DNA of 64,000 nt, taken from Polyangiaceae bacterium. Its GTDB lineage: Bacteria > Myxococcota_A > Polyangia > Polyangiales > Polyangiaceae. The notes beneath the pieces are model-generated. The model saw nothing but the letters and a program-made list of their open reading frames with translations. It was not told the DNA's origin and searched no databases. Made by a program: the position numbers and the translations under genes. Location: contig JANXOF010000037.1 of assembly GCA_025353725.1 (NCBI GenBank), positions 248,001 to 312,000 of the forward strand, read 5' to 3'. Positions 53,328 to 62,486 of this stretch are shown here, one piece after another (position 1 is the first letter of the stretch; every line of letters begins with the position of its first letter).

Positions 53328-56300
53328 ATGCGCCTTCGTGTTCGTCGATTCTCTCGTTCCAATCTCCGCGTCACGTCATCGTCCCTGCTCACGTCCTCGG
53401 TGAGCCAACGCGCGCTTGTTTTCGCGATGGGCACGGCGCTTCTGGCGGCGTGCAGCGGCCCTGAAGCTACGCCTTCGCCCGCTGCGAGTGAGCTCGCGCC
53501 GGGCGCGGATTCGAACGCGGCGGTCGTCGTTTCGCGCGACGCGAACGGAGCTCCGAAGTTTCTTTGGGCCGGGAAGGCGGCACAAACGGCGCCTCTTCGC
53601 GGCTCGGTCAGCGTTATCGCGCGCGCACACCTCAGTCAGTATGCGTCCGCGTTAGGGTTTGATGCCGGCGTCGCCAAGACCGCCGGACTCGCGAGCGAGC
53701 ACGCCGTGCCCGGTGGTGGAAACGTCGTCTCGTTTTCGCAGCGCATCGAGGGCGTTGAATTGTTTCGAACGCGTGCCAGCGTCGTTCTTGATGCGAGCAA
53801 CCACCTGGTCGCGATTTCAGGCACGTTGCGTGCGCCTGCCTTTCTCTCAACGACGGCGAAATCGTTCACGCTTACCCCCGAGCAAGCCCTCGCGCGCGCT
53901 TATCTCGACAGGTTTGGGCTCGCCCTTCCGACCTCCGCGGTTCAGCAGGTCGCCCTGGACTCGAACGGCGAATACCGAACGTTTCGCGTCGTGACGCTCC
54001 CGGGCGTCCCGTCGGTGGTCGACACGGCGCGCGTCCGCAAGGTTTACGTCACGCAAAAAGGCCGCCTCGTCGCGGCTTACCACGCCGAATTTCTCGCGCG
54101 CGAGGTGGGGTCGAAGAGCAATGACGGCTGGCTTTATGCCATCGCCGCCGATGACGGTCGCACGCTGGTTCGAGACAACCTAACGGCTCACGAAACGTTC
54201 GCCTACCGCGTGTGGGCGGAGACGTCGCAGCACGGGATTCCTACCGACGGTCCGCTCGCCGACACCACGCCACTCTCCACGGGGCCATCGCAAAGCAAGG
54301 AGGCCGCGTTCACGGCTCCGGTCCTCGTCTCCGTGGATGGGTTTAACAAGAACGCGAACGGCACGTTCGACCCCTGGCTGCCTACAGGTGCCACGGAGAC
54401 GAAGGGAAACAACGTCGACGCGTACAGCGACCGCAACAGTGATCCGAACGGGCCGGGCGATGGTTTTGACGGCGCCGATAGTCGAGCGGATGTGACGGGT
54501 CCTCAGACGTTCGACCGAGCGTACGACCCGACGCGTGCGCCAAACAGCAGCCCCGACCAAGTTAAAGCCGCGATTACGCAGATTTTCTACGTCACCAACT
54601 GGATGCACGACTTTTGGTACGACTCAGGATTCGACGAGCGGTCAGGCAACGCGCAAGCGAACAACTACGGACGAGGCGGAAAAGACGGTGATCCTCTCCT
54701 TGCCGAAGCGCAGGACGGAGCCGACGTCGGCCAATCCAACAACGCGAATATGAGTACGTTCAGCGATGGCAAGTCGCCGCGCATGCAGATGTATGTTTGG
54801 GACGGAGTTCAGAATACGTCGATTAGCTCGGTTCCTGCGCTGCCTTTTGCCGATGGCCTCGGCGTTGCAGCCTACGGGCCGGAAGCGTTTATCCTGACGG
54901 GGACGGCCGCTCTCGCGTCACCCGCTGACGCGTGCAGTGCGCCCGCAAACGTCGCGGGGAAGATTGCCATTGTCGACCGCGGTGCCTGCAACTTTGTTAT
55001 CAAAACACGCAACTGCCAAGCAGCGGGCGCTCTCGGTATTATCATCGTGAATAATGTGCTCGGTCACGTCGCGCCGATTTCGCCTTTCCCGTTCCCGGAT
55101 ATCACGATTCCGTTTTTCGGAATGAGCCTCGAGGATGGTGCGCCCCTCAAAGCCAGTGTGGGGGCGGGCGCCGTCGACGTCACGATGCGGCGCGGGGAGA
55201 CGGTACAACGCGACGGCACCATCGATAACGGCGTCGTGGCTCATGAGTGGGGTCACTATCTCCATCACCGTCTCGTTCAATGCGGCGGCCTGTCGTGCAG
55301 TGGCATGAGCGAGGGGTGGGCAGATTTCAACGCGCTTATGATGATTATCAAGCCGGAAGACGTTTTGGAAGGTACGACATTCCCGCTGACGCAGTACGCC
55401 GGTGGTGCACTTTCGTCGTCGAGTTCTTACTTCGGTATTCGACGAGCTCCGTATTCGTCGGACCTCGCGAAGAATCCGTTTTCCTTCAAGCATATCCGTA
55501 AGGGCGAAACGCTCCCGCAAGGCGCGCCTCTTGCGCCTGCGAGCCCCGACTTGAGCGAGTCCCACAATGTCGGTGAGGTGTGGGCGCAGACGCTTTTCGA
55601 CGCCTACGTCAATCTCCTGCGTGACACGAAAGGCCCGAATGCGCGCCTCACGTTCGAACAGGCCAAACGCCGCATGGCTGACTACGTGGTTGCGGGAATG
55701 AAGGCGGCGCCGCCGGAGCCAAGCTTCGTCGACCAACGAGACGCTTTGCTTGCCGTGGCTCTCGCGCGCGATCCGGCGGACTTCAAGGCCCTTGCGAACG
55801 GTTTCGCGAAGCGCGGGCTCGGTGTCGGCGCGGTTGCGCCACCCGTTGAATCCAAGGACTTGAACGAGGCTGTCGAGGATAATTCCTTCAAAGGAAAGCT
55901 TGCTTACGTCGATAGCGTCATCGACGATTCCGTACGCTCGTGTGACAACGACGGCTTCCTCGACGCCGACGAAAAGGGCGAGGTCACGATTCGCATCAAG
56001 AACGCAGGGTGGGTAAGCCTCGCCAACACCCGCGTCACCGTGACGAGCCCCGCGCCCGATGTCACCTTCGCGAACGGGGGCAATGCGACCGTCGAAAGTC
56101 TTGACCCGTTCGGAGTCGTCAAGCTTCGCGTCGGGCTTTCGCTGGGGGCTGGGGCGCGGAAGCCGATGACGATTCCCGTCTTGGTGACACTCGCTAATCC
56201 CGATTCAATCGTCGCGACCGTAGCCGGCGAAATCGAGCCTCGAGCCAACCTCGATGTGTTGCCGGCGTCCTCCGCCGCCGATGACGTGGAGAGCTCAAAA

Positions 56301-57392
56301 ACGCCATGGGTTTTGGCGCACGGTGCGGTCACGCCGAGCGACGCGTGGTCGCGCCTCGCGAAAAGCGATGTCGCCGGAAAACTCGTGAGTCCGCCGGACT
56401 TTCATTGGCACGGGAAAGACCTCCCGCGCCGCAGTGATGAGAGCCTCGTTTCGCCGCCGCTCGTCGTAAGCTCGAGCGAGCGGCTGAAGATCTCGTTTAA
56501 ACACAAATACGCGTTCGAGAGCGGCCCCGACGCGCCGGGCAATCCGCCTGTCTACTTCGATGGCGGCGTCATTGAAGTCTCCTCAGATGCGGGCGCGACC
56601 TGGACGGATCTCGCGACGTTTGCAGACCCGGGGTACACCCAGTCAATCTACGTCGCAGCGACGCCGTCGGAGGAAGACAACCCGCTTACCGGGCGCCGCG
56701 CTTATGCGGGGCTCCTGGCCGAGTGGACACCGGTGACGCTTGACCTCGGAACCCAACTTGCCGGGAAGACCATACAAGTCCGTTTCCGCGTGGGCTCTGA
56801 CAGCGGGGTTGGTGACGGCGGTTGGGACATCGACGACTTCGCCTTCGCGGGGCTGTCAAACACGCCGTTCCCGACGCTGGTGGACAACGCTGGAAGCTGC
56901 ACTCATGTACCCACGGCCTTGGCAGGACCTGCACAGACTGTAGCGTCAGGGGCGGCCGTGACTCTTGACGCGTCAGGTAGCTCAGACCCCGACAAGAACG
57001 CCCTGACGTTCACGTGGGAGCAGCTCGACGGACCTTCAGTCGCGCTCGCGTTTACCAAATCGGACAAGTCCGATGCGAAAGCTACCTTCACCGCGCCGCG
57101 GGTCGCCGCCGACACGAAGCTGGTCTTCCGATTGGTGGTTGCGAATTCCAAACAGTCCGCGAGCAGCACTGTCGAGGTTCTCGTTCAATCCCCCGCGCCA
57201 GCAGCGCTGGGATCGACGAGCTCCGGAGGCGCCGACCCTGGGAGTCCCGGTACGCCCGCAGACCCGCCTTCGAGTTCGTGTTCGGCTGCTCCACTCGGCG
57301 CGTCGAATACGTCAAATGCCGGAAATCGCTGGGTCGGACTTATAGCGGCCTTAGGCGTCGCCGTCGCCAGTCGCCGCCGTCGCGGCATGTAA
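53328..57392 (+). CDS. Secreted M36 (fungalysin-type) metalloprotease with MYXO-CTERM-like tail
   Basis: This 1354-residue exported zinc protease starts with a signal peptide containing a lipobox-like LLAAC. A propeptide of about 270 residues (FTP/PepSY-like) precedes the catalytic domain. The zinc site is HEWGH (639-643) with Glu662 in MSEGWADF. A PA domain with DRGACNFVIKTRNCQAAGAL is inserted before it, as in several M36 proteases. Later parts include beta-sandwich regions and a PKD/REJ-like repeat (VTLDASGSSDPDKNALTFTW). The tail has a Cys, a hydrophobic helix (WVGLIAALGVAVAS) and RRRRG. It probably degrades extracellular protein, as in predatory myxobacteria. Confidence 0.88.
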   Translation: MRLRVRRFSRSNLRVTSSSLLTSSVSQRALVFAMGTALLAACSGPEATPSPAASELAPGADSNAAVVVSRDANGAPKFLWAGKAAQTAPLRGSVSVIARAHLSQYASALGFDAGVAKTAGLASEHAVPGGGNVVSFSQRIEGVELFRTRASVVLDASNHLVAISGTLRAPAFLSTTAKSFTLTPEQALARAYLDRFGLALPTSAVQQVALDSNGEYRTFRVVTLPGVPSVVDTARVRKVYVTQKGRLVAAYHAEFLAREVGSKSNDGWLYAIAADDGRTLVRDNLTAHETFAYRVWAETSQHGIPTDGPLADTTPLSTGPSQSKEAAFTAPVLVSVDGFNKNANGTFDPWLPTGATETKGNNVDAYSDRNSDPNGPGDGFDGADSRADVTGPQTFDRAYDPTRAPNSSPDQVKAAITQIFYVTNWMHDFWYDSGFDERSGNAQANNYGRGGKDGDPLLAEAQDGADVGQSNNANMSTFSDGKSPRMQMYVWDGVQNTSISSVPALPFADGLGVAAYGPEAFILTGTAALASPADACSAPANVAGKIAIVDRGACNFVIKTRNCQAAGALGIIIVNNVLGHVAPISPFPFPDITIPFFGMSLEDGAPLKASVGAGAVDVTMRRGETVQRDGTIDNGVVAHEWGHYLHHRLVQCGGLSCSGMSEGWADFNALMMIIKPEDVLEGTTFPLTQYAGGALSSSSSYFGIRRAPYSSDLAKNPFSFKHIRKGETLPQGAPLAPASPDLSESHNVGEVWAQTLFDAYVNLLRDTKGPNARLTFEQAKRRMADYVVAGMKAAPPEPSFVDQRDALLAVALARDPADFKALANGFAKRGLGVGAVAPPVESKDLNEAVEDNSFKGKLAYVDSVIDDSVRSCDNDGFLDADEKGEVTIRIKNAGWVSLANTRVTVTSPAPDVTFANGGNATVESLDPFGVVKLRVGLSLGAGARKPMTIPVLVTLANPDSIVATVAGEIEPRANLDVLPASSAADDVESSKTPWVLAHGAVTPSDAWSRLAKSDVAGKLVSPPDFHWHGKDLPRRSDESLVSPPLVVSSSERLKISFKHKYAFESGPDAPGNPPVYFDGGVIEVSSDAGATWTDLATFADPGYTQSIYVAATPSEEDNPLTGRRAYAGLLAEWTPVTLDLGTQLAGKTIQVRFRVGSDSGVGDGGWDIDDFAFAGLSNTPFPTLVDNAGSCTHVPTALAGPAQTVASGAAVTLDASGSSDPDKNALTFTWEQLDGPSVALAFTKSDKSDAKATFTAPRVAADTKLVFRLVVANSKQSASSTVEVLVQSPAPAALGSTSSGGADPGSPGTPADPPSSSCSAAPLGASNTSNAGNRWVGLIAALGVAVASRRRRGM

Positions 57393-57536
57393 GGCAGATG
57401 TCGGCTCGGTCCGGCTAAGGGCCTACGGCAGTGAGGAAAGACGAGTGAAGCATCGCGACGAAAAACACGCTATCCCAACCGCGCTGCAATGAGGCACGGC
57501 TCAAGGGTGACGGGCTCGCTCGCGCAATGTTCCCGG

Positions 57537-58916
57537 ATGACGTTTTCGGTTGTGGCGACCCCGGCGTGGCTTCTCGGCTTGTTCCTCGCCACCGCTGTGT
57601 CGTCCGTGGGAGCACTTTCGTGCGCAAACAGCGTGTGCCGCCTGCCCGATGGCGCGGACTCTTCGTTGTGGCAACGCGCGCTTGCCTCGAAGCACCAGCG
57701 GGGGGCCGTGTCGAACGAAGACGCGGCCTGTCTCGCTCGTTCGGTGGCCTCGCGGGAGTTGCTTGCGACGAAGTCTGAAGCCGAAGGCTTCATGCGTCTT
57801 CAGGAGTCGGAAGCCTGCGCGGCCGAGCTCGACGACGCACTCTCCGAGCGGATGAAAAAGCATGATGGCGCTGGCGCGTTAGCTGCCCTCGAGCGCCTCG
57901 AAAGCGGCCGATTCGACACGGATGAGGCGCGTGCGTTTCTCTCCGAAGGTGACGAGCGATGGCATGCGGTGGGGGTGCGCGCGCTTCAGGGGACGCGGAT
58001 AGGCGACCGAAAGCTACGTCAGTCCGCGGTACTAGACGCTAGCCCACGCGTGAGGCGAAGTGCTCTTCGCGCCTCATCCGACGCGAAAGACGTGGCGGAT
58101 CTCGATCTCCTTTTCGAAACCGCGCGCGTCGATCCAGACCTCCTTCTTCGCAATGAAGCCGTGCGCGCGATTCGCGAAATTTTGCGCGGTGACCGCGCGA
58201 ACGCCCTCGCGCCTGGGTCAGTCAATCGGCTGCAAGACCTCTGGATAAGTGGCGATGACGCGGTAAAGGCGGATGTTGCCGTGACCTTGGCCCTTCCGCC
58301 GTTTTTTACGAACGGCGGTCGTGAGGCGCTTCTGGTTCGAATCGCTCTCGGGAACGGTTCCGGTGCGATCGCCGCTGCCGGGGTTGTGTTAAGCGCGGCC
58401 TGGCGCGACGCAGAGCTGTTGTCCGCCGCGAGCGCGCTCGTTTCACGACATGTCGCGGAGGGCTCGCGTCGCGATCGCTTGCACGCGATTCGTTTCGCGC
58501 GCCCTCTCGGCGTGGAGCTTGATGGACTGCGGAAGGCCGCAACGGACGGGGATCGTGAAATTCGGATCGCCGCCCTCGCGCGGCTCCGCGACTCATCCGG
58601 AGACCGCGAGTCTGCAACTGCGGACCTCCTTGCGATGGCGGGGCAGGGGGTTAGGCCTGGCCCTGCCGTGGACGATCCGAGCGTTCGCGCTGCGGCTTTG
58701 CTTGCTCGGTCCGTGCTCGCACGAGCAGGCGATCGACGCGTGCAGGCGTGGATTGAGCAGGACCTCAACTCGCCTGACGCAGACCTTCGGCGAGGTGCGG
58801 CGTCGTCGCTCGCGGCGCTAGGACTCCCCGCACGCGCCGTGATGCTCTTAGTCGACGCAGACCCCAGCGTCCGCATGCGAGCGGCGTGTACCATCCTTGT
58901 CGCGTCGCGTCGTTGA
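57537..58916 (+). CDS. HEAT-repeat-containing exported protein
   Basis: This 459-residue protein has an N-terminal hydrophobic segment (TPAWLLGLFLATAVSSVGAL) that is probably a signal anchor, then Cys-containing loops. It then has serial helical repeats, for example SPRVRRSALRASSDAKDVAD, RNEAVRAIREILRG and DPSVRMRAACTILVASRR, which look like HEAT/PBS-lyase-type repeats. Such solenoids bind other proteins. It sits directly upstream of the TRAP/TatT genes on the same strand, so an accessory role is possible. The ATG at 57537 is preferred to 57489 because the hydrophobic segment then begins near the start. Confidence 0.62.
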   Translation: MTFSVVATPAWLLGLFLATAVSSVGALSCANSVCRLPDGADSSLWQRALASKHQRGAVSNEDAACLARSVASRELLATKSEAEGFMRLQESEACAAELDDALSERMKKHDGAGALAALERLESGRFDTDEARAFLSEGDERWHAVGVRALQGTRIGDRKLRQSAVLDASPRVRRSALRASSDAKDVADLDLLFETARVDPDLLLRNEAVRAIREILRGDRANALAPGSVNRLQDLWISGDDAVKADVAVTLALPPFFTNGGREALLVRIALGNGSGAIAAAGVVLSAAWRDAELLSAASALVSRHVAEGSRRDRLHAIRFARPLGVELDGLRKAATDGDREIRIAALARLRDSSGDRESATADLLAMAGQGVRPGPAVDDPSVRAAALLARSVLARAGDRRVQAWIEQDLNSPDADLRRGAASSLAALGLPARAVMLLVDADPSVRMRAACTILVASRR

Positions 58917-58953
58917 CACGTCCGCTTCACCGCTTGTACGACTCGAGCGAGCG

Positions 58954-59949
58954 ATGAAAAAAAAGCTGGCTTCGGCATTCTTCGTGGCAATTCTCGCGGC
59001 GGCGAATGGCGGCTGCGTGAAGAGCATGATCCTCAACAGCACCATCGCCTCCACCCGGGTTGGAGCCGGTGCAGCTGATTCTATCGGTGACTATGAGCTG
59101 GCGCGCTCGGCCGCATCGGCCGGACTTCTCCAATTCGAGGGAATGCACCGTCTGGCCCCCGACAACGAGGATGCTCTCTTTCTGCTTATGAAAGGGTGGG
59201 CTGGTTACGGCTATGCGTTTGCGTCGGACGACTTCGAGGCCGCTGAGCTCGTCGAGGACACGGTTGCGGCGGCGTATCATCAAAAGCGTGCCAAGCTCGC
59301 GTTCGACAGGAGCATTGCTTACGGCGCGGAGCTTATGAGCAAAGAGGCGGAAGGATTCGACGCCGCCGCCGACAAAGATGCCGACACCATCCAAGCTTGG
59401 CTGAAAAGACATTTTGTCGAGAGAGACGACGCCCCGGTGCTCTTCTGGACGGGCTCGGCGTGGCTCGCCCGCGTAAACTTACTCAAGGATCAGCGCCACT
59501 ACGTCGCAAAGCTGTTCGTCGGCGTCGCACTTGTCGAGCGCAGCCGAGAGCTCGATCCGGCTTACCTTTCGTGGGGAGCCAACTCTATTTTGGCCTCTTA
59601 CCATGCGCGAACGCCAATGGCGGAGCTTGATCTGGCCAAGAAACTTCTCGATGAGGCGCTCGCAAAAACTGCCCGGAAGTCACTGGGCGTTCAGCTGAAT
59701 TACGCGAAGTACGCTTGCGCGAAGAACGACCAAGCGCTCTACGAGAAAATGCTCAACGAGATCGTCACGACGGACGACCCCGACCCCGAGCTGCGGTTGC
59801 AAAATACGGTCGCCAAGCGTCGGGCTCTACGCGCGCTCTCCAAAGCCGCGATTGAGGAGTGCGGATTCCGGCTTCCCGCAGCCCCTGCCGTCGCGCCTCC
59901 TCCGGTGAATTCTGCGACGCCGCAAAAGCCGGCGAATTCCGTGAATTGA
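58954..59949 (+). CDS. TRAP transporter accessory lipoprotein TatT-like
   Basis: This 331-residue lipoprotein has a signal ending in AANGGC (Cys about 21). A TPR-type helical body follows: YELARSAASAGLLQFEGMHR, EDALFLLMKGWAGYGYAFAS, and ERSRELDPAYLSWGANSILA. This matches the TatT family, known from Treponema Tp0956, where the trimeric TPR protein binds the TRAP substrate-binding partner. The C-terminus is Pro/Ala-rich. It lies 80 bases upstream of dctP, in agreement with a TatPT-type system for hydrophobic ligands. Confidence 0.8.
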   Translation: MKKKLASAFFVAILAAANGGCVKSMILNSTIASTRVGAGAADSIGDYELARSAASAGLLQFEGMHRLAPDNEDALFLLMKGWAGYGYAFASDDFEAAELVEDTVAAAYHQKRAKLAFDRSIAYGAELMSKEAEGFDAAADKDADTIQAWLKRHFVERDDAPVLFWTGSAWLARVNLLKDQRHYVAKLFVGVALVERSRELDPAYLSWGANSILASYHARTPMAELDLAKKLLDEALAKTARKSLGVQLNYAKYACAKNDQALYEKMLNEIVTTDDPDPELRLQNTVAKRRALRALSKAAIEECGFRLPAAPAVAPPPVNSATPQKPANSVN

Positions 59950-60029
59950 GGGCGCGTAGGGCCGTCCAAACGGAGTCTTTTTTGCGCTCTGCGGGCTAGT
60001 TTTTCAGCGTTGCGAGGAGGTTTTGGATC

Positions 60030-61106
60030 ATGATTTGTAAGCTTTTTGTTAGCGCGGTCGTTACCTTCGCGGCACTCGCCGGGCCAGCGGTCACGGGGAT
60101 TGCAGGAGCCGAGCCTGCCGCGAGCGGCGAAGCGAAGAAAATAAAGGTCGGCACGCTTGCTCCGAAAAACTCGGAGTGGGGCAAGTATTTCACGGCATGG
60201 GCGCGCGCAGTGAAAAAGGAAACCAACGGCGCCTACGAACTCGATTGGGCTTACAACGGGTCGGCTGGCGACGAAGCTGGGATGATCGGAGGAATGCGCT
60301 CAGGTGCGCTCCACGGAGGTGCGCTTACGGCGACTGGCCTCTCGAGCATTTTCCCGAGTGTGGTCGCGCTGCAGATGCCCGGTCTGGTTGACAGTTGGGC
60401 GCAGCTCGACAAGGTGCGCAACGACGCCAAAGGAAGTTTCGATACCGCGTTTGAAGCTGCCGGCTTTAAGATTCTCGGATGGGGCGATGTCGGTATCGGC
60501 CACGTCATGTTCCGTGATCCGCAAAAGGATCCAAACGACTCAGCGAAGGGTTTCGCGAAGCCTGAGATTCGAACGCCCGCGGACCTCAAGGCCTACAATA
60601 CCTTTTATATCTCTGGCGATGCGATTGGGTCGAAGTTCCTCGAGGCGCTTGGAGTCTCGTCACCGCGAGCGTTGAGCGTTCCGGCGATCCTTCCGGCGCT
60701 GGCTGGACGCGAAGCCTCCTCCATCGACGTGATTACGACACCAGCGATTGCGGCTGAGCAGCTTCAGTGGGCGCCGCACGTCACGCACGTGGTCGACATG
60801 CCCGTCGGCTTCGGGATTGGCGCGCTCGTGATAAACAAGAAGTTCTTCGCTGAACTGCCCGACAACATTCGCAAAATCGTTGAAGATACGGGAAAGAATA
60901 CAAGCGAACTTCTTACCACTGCAATCCGAAATAAAGATCAAGAAGCCTGGAACGAACTTTTGAGGACTAAGAAAGTCGTCAAGCTTACCGATGCCGAAAA
61001 AGCTCAGTGGCAAACGAAGTTTAGCGATGTGCGCAAAGTTCTCAAAACCGAGGGCAAGGTCAAGGCGGATGTATTCGATGCCGTGACCAAGGCCGCTGGC
61101 AAGTAG
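60030..61106 (+). CDS. TRAP transporter substrate-binding protein DctP/TatP-like
   Basis: This 358-residue periplasmic protein has a Sec signal peptide (to about residue 26) and no lipobox. IKVGTLAPKNSEWGKYFTAW and YNGSAGDEAGMIGGMRSGAL begin the mature domain, followed by TRAP features FRDPQK, TPADLKAYNTFYISGDAIG and VTHVVDMPVGFGIGALVINK. The conserved Arg that holds carboxylates in many DctP proteins (around residue 155) is not clear to me. With TatT next to it, the ligand may be hydrophobic or amphipathic. Confidence 0.86.
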   Translation: MICKLFVSAVVTFAALAGPAVTGIAGAEPAASGEAKKIKVGTLAPKNSEWGKYFTAWARAVKKETNGAYELDWAYNGSAGDEAGMIGGMRSGALHGGALTATGLSSIFPSVVALQMPGLVDSWAQLDKVRNDAKGSFDTAFEAAGFKILGWGDVGIGHVMFRDPQKDPNDSAKGFAKPEIRTPADLKAYNTFYISGDAIGSKFLEALGVSSPRALSVPAILPALAGREASSIDVITTPAIAAEQLQWAPHVTHVVDMPVGFGIGALVINKKFFAELPDNIRKIVEDTGKNTSELLTTAIRNKDQEAWNELLRTKKVVKLTDAEKAQWQTKFSDVRKVLKTEGKVKADVFDAVTKAAGK

Positions 61107-61256
61107 GAGTTCGTCGAGGGCTAGCCTTCCGCTTTGCGAGGTTCGGTCCGATGTTTTGGTTTTCTATCCCCCGCGGGATGTCATTCGTCACCGAATGGCG
61201 TCGCCGGGGGATTCGTGTTTGTGGGGCCACGGTAGGGTGCGGTACCCTGCGCGGCC

Positions 61257-62486
61257 ATGAGCGAAGACGAGGAAGCACGGAAAAAGGAGGCTTCTTCACC
61301 ATGGCCAAGCGCACGGAAGTCCGAAGTGCCAACGGCCGTGCGTTCGCCGGAGGTGCCGGCCGGCGCGCCCCGCGCTCGCAAGGCGGCCTGGGCGGCGCCA
61401 CTCGACCGACTCGACAAGGCGTGGACGACGCTCGACGCACGGCTCTGTGCGGTGGTTCTCCTCGCGGACGCCGCAACGCTTGTCACATGGATTTCGCTAA
61501 AATCGCTTGCGAGTACCGGCAGCGGCGGCGCAGGTCGCGTGTTCCGCTGTCTGGTTTCAGCGCTGGTCCTCGGTGGCCTTGCCCACGCGATGGCGCGCAA
61601 GCGGGTAGCTCGCCACGAGAGAGTTACGACGGGCGCTGTCGTGTTGGGAATGCTCGTCGGTACGCAGTGGGGCGAATTCGGCGTTAGCTACTTCGGTAAC
61701 GTCCTCGCTTGGCTGCAAAACGCGTCTTTTTTGGTCTTTTTCGGCGGAGCTAGCGACGTCGCGAAGCGCCTCACGCTTTGGCTCGCTCTTCTTGGCGCTT
61801 CGGTCGCCACCGGACAAGGAAAGCACATCAACGTGGATGTGGTGATGCGGTTTCTTTCGCCGCGTGCGCGTGTCCCCGTCGCCGTGCTCGGGTGGATGGT
61901 CGCAGCCGTCGTAGCCTTTGCCGGCGTGTGGGGCTTTTTCGACCACGTCGCGGTCGTCGACTACAAGGCGCCAGTGACTGTGCCGTGTCCGGACAAGCCG
62001 GCTAAAGAGTGTCAAGCGTCGCCGGGATCTAAAATTGAATTCGTGAGGAACGAAACGAAGCGCGATCTCTTTCTCGCCGGTCGCCAAATCGCGCTCGATT
62101 GGAAGAGCTTACCGAAGGTTCTCTCCGGAGTGCCGTATGCGCAGTGGCTTACGGCACGCGAGTGGAATACCTGGGTCCACGAGGGGACGTGGGAGACGTA
62201 CTTTGCGAAAGCGGATATCCGAGCGATGGAAATGGACGAAACCGAAAGTGCGTTTCGCACCCCTGCTGTAACGGCGATTCCGGGCGCTGGGGAGCGCGTG
62301 TTCCAGCTGCTCGTTCGGGAGTGCAACTTTATTTTTGCGTTTGGCCTTCTCGTCATCGGTCTTCGTTTCGTCTTACGTTCCTTACTTGCTATTGCAGGAT
62401 GGATTAACGTCGACCCCGATGCCGCGCACGGCGACGAAGATCTCGAGCACGCTCATGAAGGCGTGAGCCCGACGGAGCTCTCGTGA
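61257..62486 (+). CDS. TRAP transporter small permease DctQ, enlarged
   Basis: This 409-residue protein carries the four-helix DctQ core with the signature GQGKHINVDVVMRFLSPRAR. Normal DctQ is 160-200 residues. The extra length comes from about 55 N-terminal charged residues and from a roughly 130-residue soluble insert, rich in Cys, Trp and charged residues, between the third and last helices (about residues 240-360). The insert probably faces the periplasm. The final helix is FIFAFGLLVIGLRFVLRS. The stop overlaps the start of the large permease (GTGA). Confidence 0.78.
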   Translation: MSEDEEARKKEASSPWPSARKSEVPTAVRSPEVPAGAPRARKAAWAAPLDRLDKAWTTLDARLCAVVLLADAATLVTWISLKSLASTGSGGAGRVFRCLVSALVLGGLAHAMARKRVARHERVTTGAVVLGMLVGTQWGEFGVSYFGNVLAWLQNASFLVFFGGASDVAKRLTLWLALLGASVATGQGKHINVDVVMRFLSPRARVPVAVLGWMVAAVVAFAGVWGFFDHVAVVDYKAPVTVPCPDKPAKECQASPGSKIEFVRNETKRDLFLAGRQIALDWKSLPKVLSGVPYAQWLTAREWNTWVHEGTWETYFAKADIRAMEMDETESAFRTPAVTAIPGAGERVFQLLVRECNFIFAFGLLVIGLRFVLRSLLAIAGWINVDPDAAHGDEDLEHAHEGVSPTELS